A stretch of 64,000 nt of DNA. Source: Roseiarcus sp963709655. GTDB taxonomy: Bacteria; Pseudomonadota; Alphaproteobacteria; Rhizobiales; Beijerinckiaceae. Positions 16,806 to 25,559 of the stretch are shown here, piece by piece. The stretch covers positions 30,447-94,446 of the forward strand of contig CAVPXF010000006.1 of the NCBI GenBank assembly GCA_963709655.1, written 5' to 3'. A model generated the notes under the pieces. That model did no database searches, had not been told where the DNA came from, and saw only the letters and a program-made list of their open reading frames with translations. The translations under genes were made by a program, and so were the position numbers. Every line of letters begins with the position of its first letter. The first letter of the stretch is position 1.

Positions 16806-17681
16806 ATGCGCATAGAGGTGCTGATTGACGTCAAGACGATTCTCGGTGAGGGGCCGCTCTGGGATGTCGACGAGCAGCGGCTCTATTTCATCGACAGCTT
16901 CGGCTGCAACGTTTTCCGGTGCACCGCCGACGGCGCGGAGGTTCGCGCCTGGGACGTGCCAGGAAAAATCGGATCGATGGCCTTGCGCAAGCAGGGCGGA
17001 GCGGTGCTGTCGCTGGAAAACGGGTTTTACTTTCTCGATTTCAAGTCCGGCGAGTGCCAGTTGATCGTGGACCCTGAACCCGACAAGCCCGCCAACCGCA
17101 TCAATGACGGCAAGGTCGACAAACGCGGTCGCTTTGTCGCGGGTTCCATGGACACGATGGAGAAAGGACCAAACGGCGCGCTCTACCGCCTCGACCCCGA
17201 TCTTTCCCTCCACAAGCTGGACGATCGGATCATCGTTTCCAACGGGCCGTGCTGGAGCCCGGATGGAACGATCTTCTACTTCGCCGATAGTTGGTCCGGC
17301 GAAATTTCGGCCTACGATTACGACCTTGAAACGGGCGCGATCTCCAACAAGCGCACCTTCTGCCGAATCGATCGCTCTCGCGGTGGCGCCGCCGATGGCT
17401 CCACGGTTGATGCGGAGGGCTGTCTGTGGAACGCGCAAGTCTACGATGGCAAACTCATCCGCTATACACCGGATGGAAAGGTCGAGCGCGTCATCGACAT
17501 GCCGGTCAAGAAGGTGACCAGCGTCATGTTCGGCGGACCAAACCTAGACATTCTCTTTGTGACATCGATGGCCAGGCCGCCGCTGCCGCGCTTTCCCGGC
17601 GACGGCGTTTTGCGCGGCAGTCTGTTTGCGATTCACGATCTCGGCATCCGCGGCATGCCTGAGCCCCGCTTCGCCGGCTGA
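16806..17681 (+). CDS. SMP-30/gluconolactonase family protein (second of a tandem pair)
   Basis: 291 residues, plainly paralogous to the preceding gene over the whole length: ILGEGPLWDV at about 14, VSNGPCWSPDGTIFYFADS at about 145, DGSTVDAEGCLWN at about 200, and the same ending GMPEPRFAG against GLPEPRFAG. All three metal ligands are kept, so both copies look active. By eye they differ at roughly half of the positions, so the duplication is not recent. Last gene of the operon that began at 8293. Confidence 0.88.
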   Translation: MRIEVLIDVKTILGEGPLWDVDEQRLYFIDSFGCNVFRCTADGAEVRAWDVPGKIGSMALRKQGGAVLSLENGFYFLDFKSGECQLIVDPEPDKPANRINDGKVDKRGRFVAGSMDTMEKGPNGALYRLDPDLSLHKLDDRIIVSNGPCWSPDGTIFYFADSWSGEISAYDYDLETGAISNKRTFCRIDRSRGGAADGSTVDAEGCLWNAQVYDGKLIRYTPDGKVERVIDMPVKKVTSVMFGGPNLDILFVTSMARPPLPRFPGDGVLRGSLFAIHDLGIRGMPEPRFAG

Positions 17682-18052
17682 AGGACATTCAGAAAGGAGA
17701 TGATCGCGGTTCGGGAACACAATTGGCATAGGCGCCAAACACTATGCGCCTGAGGAGGCTTTCCCCGTCCCACTTACCGGACGACGGTGACCCCGTTTTT
17801 GGCTGTGCAAGGACCTGACGAACAAACGGAAGGTTCAATTATGGCGCACTCCGCACGTAGAGCCTGCGCCGCGTTTCCGCGTGACAGCCGGCGTCGGCTT
17901 GAGCACCTATCCACTGCCCGACAGCAACGCGCCATCGGACGTCTATCGCACCGCAGCGGCCCGTTGACCTGTTACGCCGCAGAATTGAGTTACAATTTTT
18001 GGGCCCCCGAGTGAGGGCGCTGCGGTGGGAGGGTCGGGCGTGGAGGTCGACC

Positions 18053-18150
18053 ATGTCCGCCGAGACCAAGTCGAAAAACGATCATTCCCCTGCGCCGTGG
18101 AATAAGGGCCGGCTTGTTGGCCAGAAGCGTCCACTCAGGACGGAGCTCTC
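18053..18150 (+). pseudogene. N-terminal fragment of a tyrosine-type site-specific recombinase
   Basis: The frame starting MSAETKSKNDH runs into PAPWNKGRLVGQKRPL, which matches my memory of the N-terminus of a common proteobacterial integrase family (PWNKGRLIGQKRPLKPKDVW...). After RPL the similarity stops abruptly, and nothing like the catalytic R-H-R-Y part follows. Only the first 30 or so codons survive, so it is a remnant and not functional. It marks a former mobile element between the two sugar operons. Confidence 0.5.
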
Positions 18151-18624
18151 CGTCGCGCCATCGCCAATACCATCCGCCTGCTGCCCGGCCTCTCGCCTCA
18201 CGCCCCCCGCGCAGCGGGCCGGAGCGGAGCGACTTCGTGCCCTGGCGCTTTATTCCCGTTGCGCCATTGCGCGCTTTCCGTTGCATCGCTGCCGTTGCGG
18301 AGCGCATGTCGATCGCGGGGAGTCCGCCCTGAACGGACGTATCCATTCATGTTCTGATCTCGTGGGCGACCGGCCCAGCGATTGGAATCGGGACAGATTA
18401 TCGACTGCGCGCACTGTCGAGCCGCGCTTCGCCTAACGAGTCAAGCTTTTGAGCAATGGTCTGCGCCTACGATCCTCGCGAGCGGTCGGCGGGCCAACAG
18501 TGGGCGCCGCCAGTGCGCGCGATCGGCGTGACCGGCTCGTTGGCGTTCTTGGCTTTGGTAGGAATTGGGGAAGCAGTACGAGCGGGGGCGCGAACGAGAG
18601 CCTAGCGGTTTGAGAGGCGGAAGA

Positions 18625-18646
18625 AAAGCGCTTTACTAAAGCGCTT
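18625..18646. promoter_or_regulatory. Tandem LacI-type operators in front of the regulator gene
   Basis: AAAGCGCTTT (18625-18634) is a perfect palindrome and AAAGCGCTT (18638-18646) repeats it 13 bases later. An even palindrome with a central CG is the standard LacI/GalR operator form. They lie 38-59 bases before the ATG of the LacI-family gene at 18684, the usual arrangement for autorepression, and could also control the importer operon at 19918. Confidence 0.65.
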
Positions 18647-18683
18647 CACTATGAAACTCTCAATGAGTTGGGGAGGCCCGGAC

Positions 18684-19739
18684 ATGATGAGGTCGGCGAC
18701 CCTTGACGACGTGGCGAAGGCAGCGAATTTGTCGCCGTCGACGGTTTCCCGCCACCTTAACGGCTCGATCCATCTTCCCGAAGAGACCGTGCGGCGCATT
18801 GATTCCGCGATCGCCACGCTTCGGTACCGACCCAATCCACACGCGCGCAGCCTCGGCCGAGGTCGTTCGGACACGATCGGGCTGGTCATTCCAGACATCG
18901 CGAATCCATTCTTCGCAAGGCTCGCTGCGGCAGTCGAGAAAGCCGCTTCTGAGAACGGGCTAGGCGTCATGCTCTGCTCGACTTTCAACCGGCCGGAACG
19001 TGAACTCGACTACATTGATCGCTTGAGGAAGAACTTCGTGGACGGTTTGCTTTTTGCGACCAACCATGCGGATGACGGCGCTCTAGCCGCCTCGATCAAC
19101 GAAAGTTCGGGCGTGGTGTTGGTCGACGAAGATATTCTGGGATCGCGAGGGCCAAAAGTCTTTGCGGATAACGAGCGCGGTGGGGCGCTTGCCGCCCAGT
19201 GCCTGCTGGCCTCGGGTCATCGAAGCCTCGCTTATCTCGGAGGCCCGCCAGGACTGATGAGCGCGCGTGAGCGGGCGAAAGGGTTTCGCGAGGTCGTAGG
19301 AGAAAGCGCCGCTGGAAGCGTCGCCTGCGAATTGTTCGGCGAATACACCGCCGCACATGGACGCGCGGCGATGAAATCGATCCTGGAAGAGCGTCCTGAG
19401 GTGACGGGGGTCTTCGCCGCAAGCGACGAAATCCTCATGGGGCTGCTTGAGGTGTTGCGCGATCGACATCGGAGGGTGGGGAGCGACGTTTCGATAGTCA
19501 CCTTCGACGATGTAGGGCCGCTCACCCTGCTTGATCCTCCGGTCACTGCCGTCCGGCAACCGATCGATGAAATCGGGCGAGCGGCGCTCGGCCACATCGC
19601 GGCTCTCCTTGCAGGATCCTCTCAAATGGAAACGATCCGCGTTCCGGTTGAACTCGTGGCTCGGAGTTCGGTTGCGCCTCCGAAACGCGCTCGCACGCGA
19701 GCCAGAAGGACTAGAAAACAACTGGAGGGCGTTTCGTGA
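18684..19739 (+). CDS. LacI family transcriptional regulator
   Basis: 351 residues. The N-terminal HTH is ATLDDVAKAANLSPSTVSRHLNGS (about 4-27) and the hinge with the minor-groove helix is near HARSLGRGRSDTIGLVIPDIANPFF (about 54-78). The rest is a periplasmic-binding-protein-like sugar-sensing domain (VFAASDEILMGLLEVL, about 245; SIVTFDDVGPLTLLDPPVTAVRQP, about 275). The ATG at 18684 follows GGGGAGG at a spacing of 8. It is followed by the importer operon at 19918 and preceded by its own tandem operators, so it is most likely a local repressor released by the sugar or a derivative. Confidence 0.9.
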   Translation: MMRSATLDDVAKAANLSPSTVSRHLNGSIHLPEETVRRIDSAIATLRYRPNPHARSLGRGRSDTIGLVIPDIANPFFARLAAAVEKAASENGLGVMLCSTFNRPERELDYIDRLRKNFVDGLLFATNHADDGALAASINESSGVVLVDEDILGSRGPKVFADNERGGALAAQCLLASGHRSLAYLGGPPGLMSARERAKGFREVVGESAAGSVACELFGEYTAAHGRAAMKSILEERPEVTGVFAASDEILMGLLEVLRDRHRRVGSDVSIVTFDDVGPLTLLDPPVTAVRQPIDEIGRAALGHIAALLAGSSQMETIRVPVELVARSSVAPPKRARTRARRTRKQLEGVS

Positions 19740-19917
19740 CGGGTCCGATCTTCATCGTCGGCGAGCATCCCCGGCAGATCCTTGTCACCTACGCCGAAGA
19801 GAATTGGACCGCATCCCATTGAGCCGCGATCGAGCGGCTGATCGCATTCGCCGGCTGTGGCTGCAACGGATCCGAGGGCAATGACGCTCCGCATCCGGGC
19901 AGCAAAAGGAGGGTGTC

Positions 19918-20856
19918 ATGAATAGGTTGATCAAGCGTCTCGGCCTGGCAAGCGCATTTTTTGCGACAGCCGTCTTCATGGGAGCTACGGCCGACGCGAC
20001 CACGGTCGCGCTCGTAACAATCAATCAGCAGGCGCTGTTCTTCAACCAGATCAACGACGGCGCCAAACAGGCGGCCGACAAAGCGGGCGCCACACTCGTC
20101 ATCTTCAACGCCAACAACCAGGCGACAGCCCAGAACAGTGCGATCGAGGACTACATCGCGCAGAAGGTCGACGGTATTGTTCTCGTCGCGATCGACGTCA
20201 ACGGCGTCAAGCCCGCAATCACGGCGGCCAAGAATGCCGGCATCCCGGTCGTCGCGATCGACGCGCGCATCCCGGACGGCGACAACGCAGCTTTCATCGG
20301 GGTCGACAACAAGGGGGCGGGCGAAGAGATCGGCAAGTATTTCGCCAACTACGTGAAGGAGAAGATGGGCGGCTCGGCGAAGGTCGGCATCGTCGGAGCG
20401 CTCAATTCGTTCATACAGAACCAGCGCCTTGACGGATTCAAGGAGGCGGCATCGGCCGGCGGATCGGTCAAATTCCTCGATACGGTGGACGGTCAGAACA
20501 TTCAGGACGTGGCCCTGACGGCCGCGGAGAACCTGATGACTGCCAATCCGGACATGAACGCACTTTACGCGACCGGCGAACCGGCGCTCATCGGCGCGAT
20601 CTCCGCGGTGACCAGCCAGAAGAAGTCCGACCAAGTCAAGGTGTTCGGATGGGACCTCACCGCCCAGGCGATCAAGGGCATCGACGAAGGCTGGATCGTC
20701 GCGGTCGTCCAGCAGGATCCCTTCCAAGAGGGAGTCGCAGGCGTCGAGACCATCCTCAAATTGAAGAAGGGCGAGAAGGTCAATCCGTCAATCGACATTC
20801 CCGTGACGATCGTCACCAAGGAGAACGTCGAAAAGTATCGAAGCCTGTTCAAGTAG
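19918..20856 (+). CDS. Periplasmic sugar-binding protein of ABC importer (RbsB-like)
   Basis: 312 residues with a signal peptide (hydrophobic LASAFFATAVFMGATADA, cleavage near 27). The mature protein follows the ribose-binding pattern: FFNQINDGAKQAADKAG, IEDYIAQKVDGIVLVAIDVNG (about 80), GIPVVAIDARIP (about 108) and FGWDLTAQAIKGIDEGWIVAVVQQDPFQEG (about 245). Start at 19918 follows AAAGGAGGG. It feeds the ATPase at 20921 and the permease at 21718. The close match to RbsB-type proteins suggests a pentose, a related furanose or a nucleoside-derived sugar. Confidence 0.88.
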   Translation: MNRLIKRLGLASAFFATAVFMGATADATTVALVTINQQALFFNQINDGAKQAADKAGATLVIFNANNQATAQNSAIEDYIAQKVDGIVLVAIDVNGVKPAITAAKNAGIPVVAIDARIPDGDNAAFIGVDNKGAGEEIGKYFANYVKEKMGGSAKVGIVGALNSFIQNQRLDGFKEAASAGGSVKFLDTVDGQNIQDVALTAAENLMTANPDMNALYATGEPALIGAISAVTSQKKSDQVKVFGWDLTAQAIKGIDEGWIVAVVQQDPFQEGVAGVETILKLKKGEKVNPSIDIPVTIVTKENVEKYRSLFK

Positions 20857-20920
20857 GCGTGGCGAGCCGGACGCCGAACCGGCGTTCGGCCTCGGGTCAC
20901 TGAGCTTGGGACGTCAGCAA

Positions 20921-21721
20921 ATGTTGCGGGATGGCGCGCCGATCCGAGTGCGGATGGAGGATATCAGCAAATCGTTCGGCGCGATCAAGTCGCTCGACCA
21001 GGTGAACCTGACGCTGCGCGCGGGGGAGGTGCTCGGCCTCGTTGGTGACAACGGCGCCGGCAAGTCGACTTTGAGCAAGATGCTCTCGGGCGCGCTTGTC
21101 CCGGATTCGGGGCGCATGGTTCTCGACGGACGGGAGGTGCGCTTCGCGTCGCCGGCAGACGCGCGGCGCGAGCGCGTCGAGATGGTCTATCAAGACCTGT
21201 CACTTTGCGACACCGTCGATGTAGCCGGAAACTTGCTGCTCGGCCGCGAACCGACGCGCCGCATCCTCGGCGTGCCGCTGATGGACAAACGCAGGATGCA
21301 CGCCGAGGCCGGACGCATGCTTGAGCATCTCGGCATCCGCATGCCGAGCACCAAGCTCAAGGTCGAGAACCTGTCGGGTGGGCAGCGCCAGAGCATCGCA
21401 ATCGGCCGCGCCGTGTCCTTCAACCCGGTCGTCCTCATTATGGACGAGCCCACCGCTGCCCTCGCGGTGGCCGAAGTCGACGCGGTTCTCGACCTGATCA
21501 AGACCGTGAGCGCAAAGGGCGTCAGCGTCATTCTCATTACGCACCGCTTGCAGGACTTGTTCGTCGTCTGCGACCGCATCACGGTGCTGTATGAGGGTCG
21601 CAATGCGGCGGAGCGCCTCATCGGAGAGACAAATATAGAAGAGATCGTCAATCTGATCGTTGGCCGGAAGTTCCAGTCGATCTCGGCGGGTGCGCCTGCG
21701 AGTCGGGGAGTTCAGACATGA
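20921..21721 (+). CDS. Sugar ABC transporter ATP-binding protein (single ABC domain)
   Basis: 266 residues with one ABC domain, the short form found in FrcA-like fructose/sugar importers, unlike the double ATPase at 9502. Walker A is GDNGAGKST (about residue 42), the signature LSGGQRQSIAIGRA (about 147) and Walker B VVLIMDEPTAAL (about 168). The ATG at 20921 was chosen because GGGACG lies about 8 bases before it; a TTG at 20906 is the alternative. Its stop overlaps the permease start (ATGA), showing tight coupling. Confidence 0.87.
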   Translation: MLRDGAPIRVRMEDISKSFGAIKSLDQVNLTLRAGEVLGLVGDNGAGKSTLSKMLSGALVPDSGRMVLDGREVRFASPADARRERVEMVYQDLSLCDTVDVAGNLLLGREPTRRILGVPLMDKRRMHAEAGRMLEHLGIRMPSTKLKVENLSGGQRQSIAIGRAVSFNPVVLIMDEPTAALAVAEVDAVLDLIKTVSAKGVSVILITHRLQDLFVVCDRITVLYEGRNAAERLIGETNIEEIVNLIVGRKFQSISAGAPASRGVQT

Positions 21722-22730
21722 GCGGCGCGGTCCCCGCCGAGACAGGGCGAGCGCGCTCCGGCGAGTGGCGAGCGCGCCTCAAGCTGGTCGTGCGCGACAG
21801 CGGCGGCGTCGTCAGCATCGCGGTCTTCTTCGCCGTGATGGTCGTGGTCTTCTCGCTGATTACTGACACGTTCCTGACCAGGCGAACATTCTCAATATTT
21901 TGAGGCAGATCGCGCCACTGATGATCGTCGCGGTCGCGATGACCTTCGTCATCACGACTGCTGGCATCGATCTCTCGGTCGGCTCCGTGCTGGCGCTGGT
22001 CAACGCGCTCGCGGCGATCTCGCTGCAGGCGGGCGTCCCCTGGCCGCTTGTCGTCGCGCTGATGTTGCTCATAGGCGTCGCCATCGGCTTGGTCCAGGGC
22101 TTCTTCGTCGCCCACGAGGGCATCCCGGCCTTCATCGTGACGCTCGCCGGGCTCAGCGCCATCCGGGGGACGGCGCTGCTGTTGACGAAGGGCTACTCGA
22201 TACCGATCGACCCGCAAAGCCCCTTCAACGAGATCGGCCGCGGCTGGGTGCTCGGCGTGCCGATGCCGGCGATCATCGCCGTTGCAGTGCTTGTCGCTGG
22301 CTACGTCGTCTTCAACGAAACCACTTTCGGCCGCTACGTGACCGGCGTCGGCGCCAACGCCGAGGCTGTGCGGCGCGCGGGCATCAACACTGAGCGCGTG
22401 ATGATTGCGGTCTATGCGCTGAGCGGTTTAGCGGCCGCCATGGCCGGGATCATCATCGCGGCTCGTCTTGGCAGCGGCTCGTCGAACGCGGGCGGCGGCT
22501 TCGAACTCGACGTGATCGCTGCGGTCGTGCTCGGCGGGACGAGCCTGTTCGGCGGCCGGGGCACGATGGTCGGCACCATGCTCGGCGCGCTGACGGTGGC
22601 GGTGATCGGCAACGGCCTCATCCTCTGTCATCTCTCGCCGTTCCTCACGCCGATCGTCGAAGGAATCATCATCCTCGTCGCGATCTGGCTCAATTTCCGG
22701 CTGTTTCAGGCCGGACGGCGGACAGGCTGA
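21718..22730 (+). pseudogene. Sugar ABC transporter permease, frameshifted near 21881
   Basis: Two consecutive frames, 21718-21903 and 21900-22730, make one BPD_transp_2 permease of about 337 residues. The first gives the N-terminal helix (VSIAVFFAVMVVVFSLITDTFLTR), then reads RTFSIF and stops. One base later the frame gives the expected NILNILRQIAPLMIVAVAM followed by TTAGIDLSVGSVLAL and VVLGGTSLFGGRGTMVG. One G is missing in the run at about 21881-21882. Everything else is well conserved. If the deletion is real, this importer has no working channel; if it is a sequencing error, the operon is intact. Confidence 0.85.
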
Positions 22731-22747
22731 TTTCAGGAGACGTCGAC

Positions 22748-23819
22748 ATGGCCAAACCTCGAACGGGCGTGAATTCGGGAATGGTGCGCACCGTGCTCGG
22801 GCCGATTCCTGTCGAGTCGATGGGTGTCACGCTGATGCACGAGCACGTGCTGCTCGACACTTCGAGCTGGTGGAAGCGGCCTTGCTGCGCAAGCGACATC
22901 GGCTTTTCGGACCGACCGCTCGACATTTCGATGATTGGCGATTTGCGTATGAACCCGTTTCTCAATCGCGACAATTGCGGGCTGCTCGACGTCAAGAGCC
23001 GCCGTCGAGGAGCTTGGCCATTTCGTCGAGTACGGCGGGCGGACGGTCGTCGATCCGACCAACGTCGGCATCGGTCGCGATCCGTCGGCGCTGCAGCGCG
23101 TCGCCCGGCGAACCGGCCTCAACATCGTCATGGGCGCTGGATTTTACCTCGAAGCGTCGCATCCAGACTATGTGAAGAGGATGTCCGTCGAGGCCATTGC
23201 AGAGGCGATTGCCGCCGACTGCGGCGTCTGCGAGGACGAGCCCGAAGTGTGCGCCGGCATCATCGGCGAAATCGGTGTGAGCAAGGATTTTACAGCCGAG
23301 GAGGTGAAAGTGCTGCGCGGCGCGGCGCGCGCCTCAAAGATGAGCGGCGCGCCGCTGACAATCCATTTGCCAGGCTGGGAGCGCCTCGCGCATCGGGTGC
23401 TCGACGTCGTCGAGAGCGAAGGCGCGGACCTCAGGCATACCATTCTGTGCCACATGAACCCAAGCCTGCACGATCCAGCCTACCAGCGCAGGATCGCGGA
23501 CCGCGGCGCCTTCATCGAATACGACATGATCGGTATGGACTACTTCTACGCTGATCAGCAGGCGCAGTCGCCCTGCGACGAGGAGAACGCCATCGCCATT
23601 TGTCGTCTCGTCGACGACGGATACACGAACTCCATCCTGATGTCGCAGGACGTGTTCCTGAAGATGATGCTGACGCGCTACGGCGGCTTCGGGTACGGCT
23701 ACATCCTCAAGCATTTCGTCCCGCGCCTGAAACGGCACGAGATGAATCAAAAGACGATCGATCACATTCTCATCGAAAATCCGCGGCGCGTGTTCTGCGC
23801 TGAGCACCGAGCCCGCTAG
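22748..23819 (+). pseudogene. Phosphotriesterase-family hydrolase (probable lactonase), frameshifted near 22998
   Basis: Frame one (22748 to about 22998) has the N-terminal metal motif TLMHEHVLLD. Frame three carries on from about 22999 with AAVEELGHFVEYGGRTVVDPTN and GEIGVSKDFT, and then holds the two later His residues in TIHLPGWERL and ILCHMNPSLHD and the Asp in LMSQDVFLK. All five metal ligands of the phosphotriesterase/lactonase family are thus present (Glu in place of carboxylated Lys). One extra base or two missing bases around 22996-22999 break it. The corrected protein is about 356 residues, normal size. Bacterial relatives are usually lactonases, so it may open a sugar lactone here. 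Confidence 0.83.
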
Positions 23820-23862
23820 CGGCTCGCCTTTCAGCCTTCCGAAAGCCTTTGGGTCCATCGCA

Positions 23863-24636
23863 ATGTCAGACAAGCGATACAATATCCTGCTCGCCGGCGA
23901 ATCCTGGGTCACGACCGGGACGCACATCAAGGGCTTCGATCAATTTGCGACAGTGACTTTTCATCTCGGCGCCGAGCCGCTCGTCGAGGCCCTGAAAGGA
24001 TCGCCGTTCGACCTCAGGTACATGCCCTCGCATGAGGCTCAGCGCGACTTTCCCCAGACCCCGGAAGGCCTTGCTGCTTTCGACACCGTGATCCTTTCCG
24101 ATATCGGCTCCAACACCCTGCTGTTGCATCCCGACACATGGATCGCCAGCAAACGCACCCCGAACCGCCTGCGGTCGCTGAAGGCCTACGTCGAAGGCGG
24201 CGGCGGGCTCCTGATGGTCGGCGGCTACTACAGCTTTCAGGGCATCAACGGTGGCGCGCGCTATCACGGCACGCCGGTAGAAGACGTTCTCCCCGTCGAC
24301 ATCCTGCCGTATGACGACCGCGTCGAGGTTCCCGAAGGCTTTACGCCGATGATCAAGCAGAACGCCCATCCGATCCTGGAAGGGTTTGAGGGCGACTGGC
24401 CGCCGCTGCTCGGCTTCAACGAGGTCAAGCCGAAGGCCGGCGCAGCGATCCTTGCGACCGCGTCGGCTGATTACGGCGAAAAGCCACTGCTAGTGGCGGG
24501 CGCGTTCGGCCGCGGCCGCACGCTCGCGTGGACCTCCGACATCGGCCCGCACTGGCTGCCGCCGGAATTCGCGGCGTGGCCTGGGTACGCGCGCCTGTGG
24601 CGACAGGCGCTCGAGTGGCTGGTGAGAGCCCGCTAG
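23863..24636 (+). CDS. Glutamine amidotransferase-like protein (PF07090 / STM3548 type)
   Basis: 257 residues with a class I glutamine amidotransferase-like fold. Visible parts are GESWVTTGTHIKGFDQF (about 12-28), FDTVILSDIGSNTLLL (about 74-90), the turn before the nucleophile position GGGGLLMVGGYYSFQG (about 113-128) and the end GRTLAWTSDIGPHWLPPEF. The usual Cys nucleophile is not present at the elbow (GGYYS), so it is probably not a real glutaminase. Such proteins recur in sugar operons with BtpA-like and PfkB-like genes, but no reaction is known to me. It lies between the phosphotriesterase-like gene and the kinase. Confidence 0.75.
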   Translation: MSDKRYNILLAGESWVTTGTHIKGFDQFATVTFHLGAEPLVEALKGSPFDLRYMPSHEAQRDFPQTPEGLAAFDTVILSDIGSNTLLLHPDTWIASKRTPNRLRSLKAYVEGGGGLLMVGGYYSFQGINGGARYHGTPVEDVLPVDILPYDDRVEVPEGFTPMIKQNAHPILEGFEGDWPPLLGFNEVKPKAGAAILATASADYGEKPLLVAGAFGRGRTLAWTSDIGPHWLPPEFAAWPGYARLWRQALEWLVRAR

Positions 24637-24643
24637 CGAAATC

Positions 24644-25559
24644 ATGATCCACGTCATAGGCAACGCCGCGATCGACACAATTCTCCACGTTGACCGCTTT
24701 CCGCGGCCCGGCGAGACCATCGTCGCGCGCGAGCTTGCGGAAGATCTCGGTGGTAAAGGCGCCAATCAAGCGATCGTCATCGCGCGTTGCGGCGTTCCCG
24801 TCCGGCTCGCCGCGGCCCTCGGCGACGACGCGGCCGGCGCCCGGATCCGACAGTCGCTGGAAGCGGAAGACGTGGCGACGAATCGCCTGACGTCCTTTGG
24901 CGGGGCGACCGACCGGTGCGTGATCATGGTGGACGCCGCCGGCGAGAACATGATTGTCAGCCACATCGACGCGGCGCGCGCCTTCGATCCTGCCGCCGAC
25001 GTCCGGCTCGCCAAGTCTATCGCGCCGGGCGATTGGGTGTTGATGCAGGGGAACCTCAGGCCCGCTGTGACGCGCGCTGGCTTGGCGCTCGCCCGCTGCC
25101 GGGGCGCAGCCACGGCGTTGAAATCCTTCACCCACTTATCCCGCCGCCGAGTATGACTGGAGCCTAGTCGATCTGGTCGTCGTTAACCGGGGCGAGGCGG
25201 TCGAACTCGGCGGCCGCGATGACCCCCTCGCGGCGGCGCGCGCGCTGCACGAGATGGGCGCAGCCGGAGTCGCTCTCACCCTTGGCGATCAGGGGGCTGC
25301 CTTCGTCACGGCAGACGGGGAGGTGCGATCTGACGCGCCAGCGGTGGCGGCGGTCGATACGGTCGGGGCGGGCGACGTGTTTTGCGGCGCGCTGATCGCG
25401 TCGCGCGCCTCCGCTCGCGCCTGGAGCCGATCGTTGCGGATAGCCGTCGAGGCCGCGGCGATCGCGGTAACGCGGCGCGGTGTTTTGGCGTCGTTTCCCA
25501 CCCGAGCCGAAATGGCCGGACTTTTTTCGCGGTGGCCTGTTGAGGAGCCTCGAACATGA
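24644..25559 (+). pseudogene. PfkB/ribokinase-family sugar kinase, frameshifted near 25121
   Basis: Frame 24644 to about 25122 gives the N-terminal half with DLGGKGANQAIVIARCG (about 34-50). A second frame from about 25123 to 25559 gives NPSPTYPAAEYDWSLVDLVVVNRGEA and then the catalytic AAVDTVGAGDVFCGAL, with the general-base Asp of the GAGD motif. One extra A in the run at 25121-25123 separates them. Corrected length is about 304 residues, normal for the family. It would phosphorylate the sugar or ring-opened sugar of this operon. The stop overlaps the next start (ATGA). Confidence 0.83.

Larger units (their letters stand above)
17682..18683. other. 1-kb region without an intact gene
   Basis: Between the second lactonase and the LacI-type regulator there is no credible complete gene. 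Reading frames here are short and of low quality. It holds one recognisable piece, the 5' end of a tyrosine recombinase gene at about 18053-18150, and the LacI operators at 18625-18646. The rest shows no structure that I can support. It looks like a junction left by earlier insertion and deletion events. Confidence 0.5.

Noticed and set aside
17682..17800. GGCGC...GCGCC pairing after the tandem lactonases as a terminator
   Set aside because: The stem is short (6 bp) and no T-run follows.
19737..19823. Short frame from a GTG overlapping the LacI stop (VTGPIFIVGEHPRQILV...)
   Set aside because: 28 codons, no family resemblance and no conserved neighbour; it may be a leader or chance frame, too weak to call.
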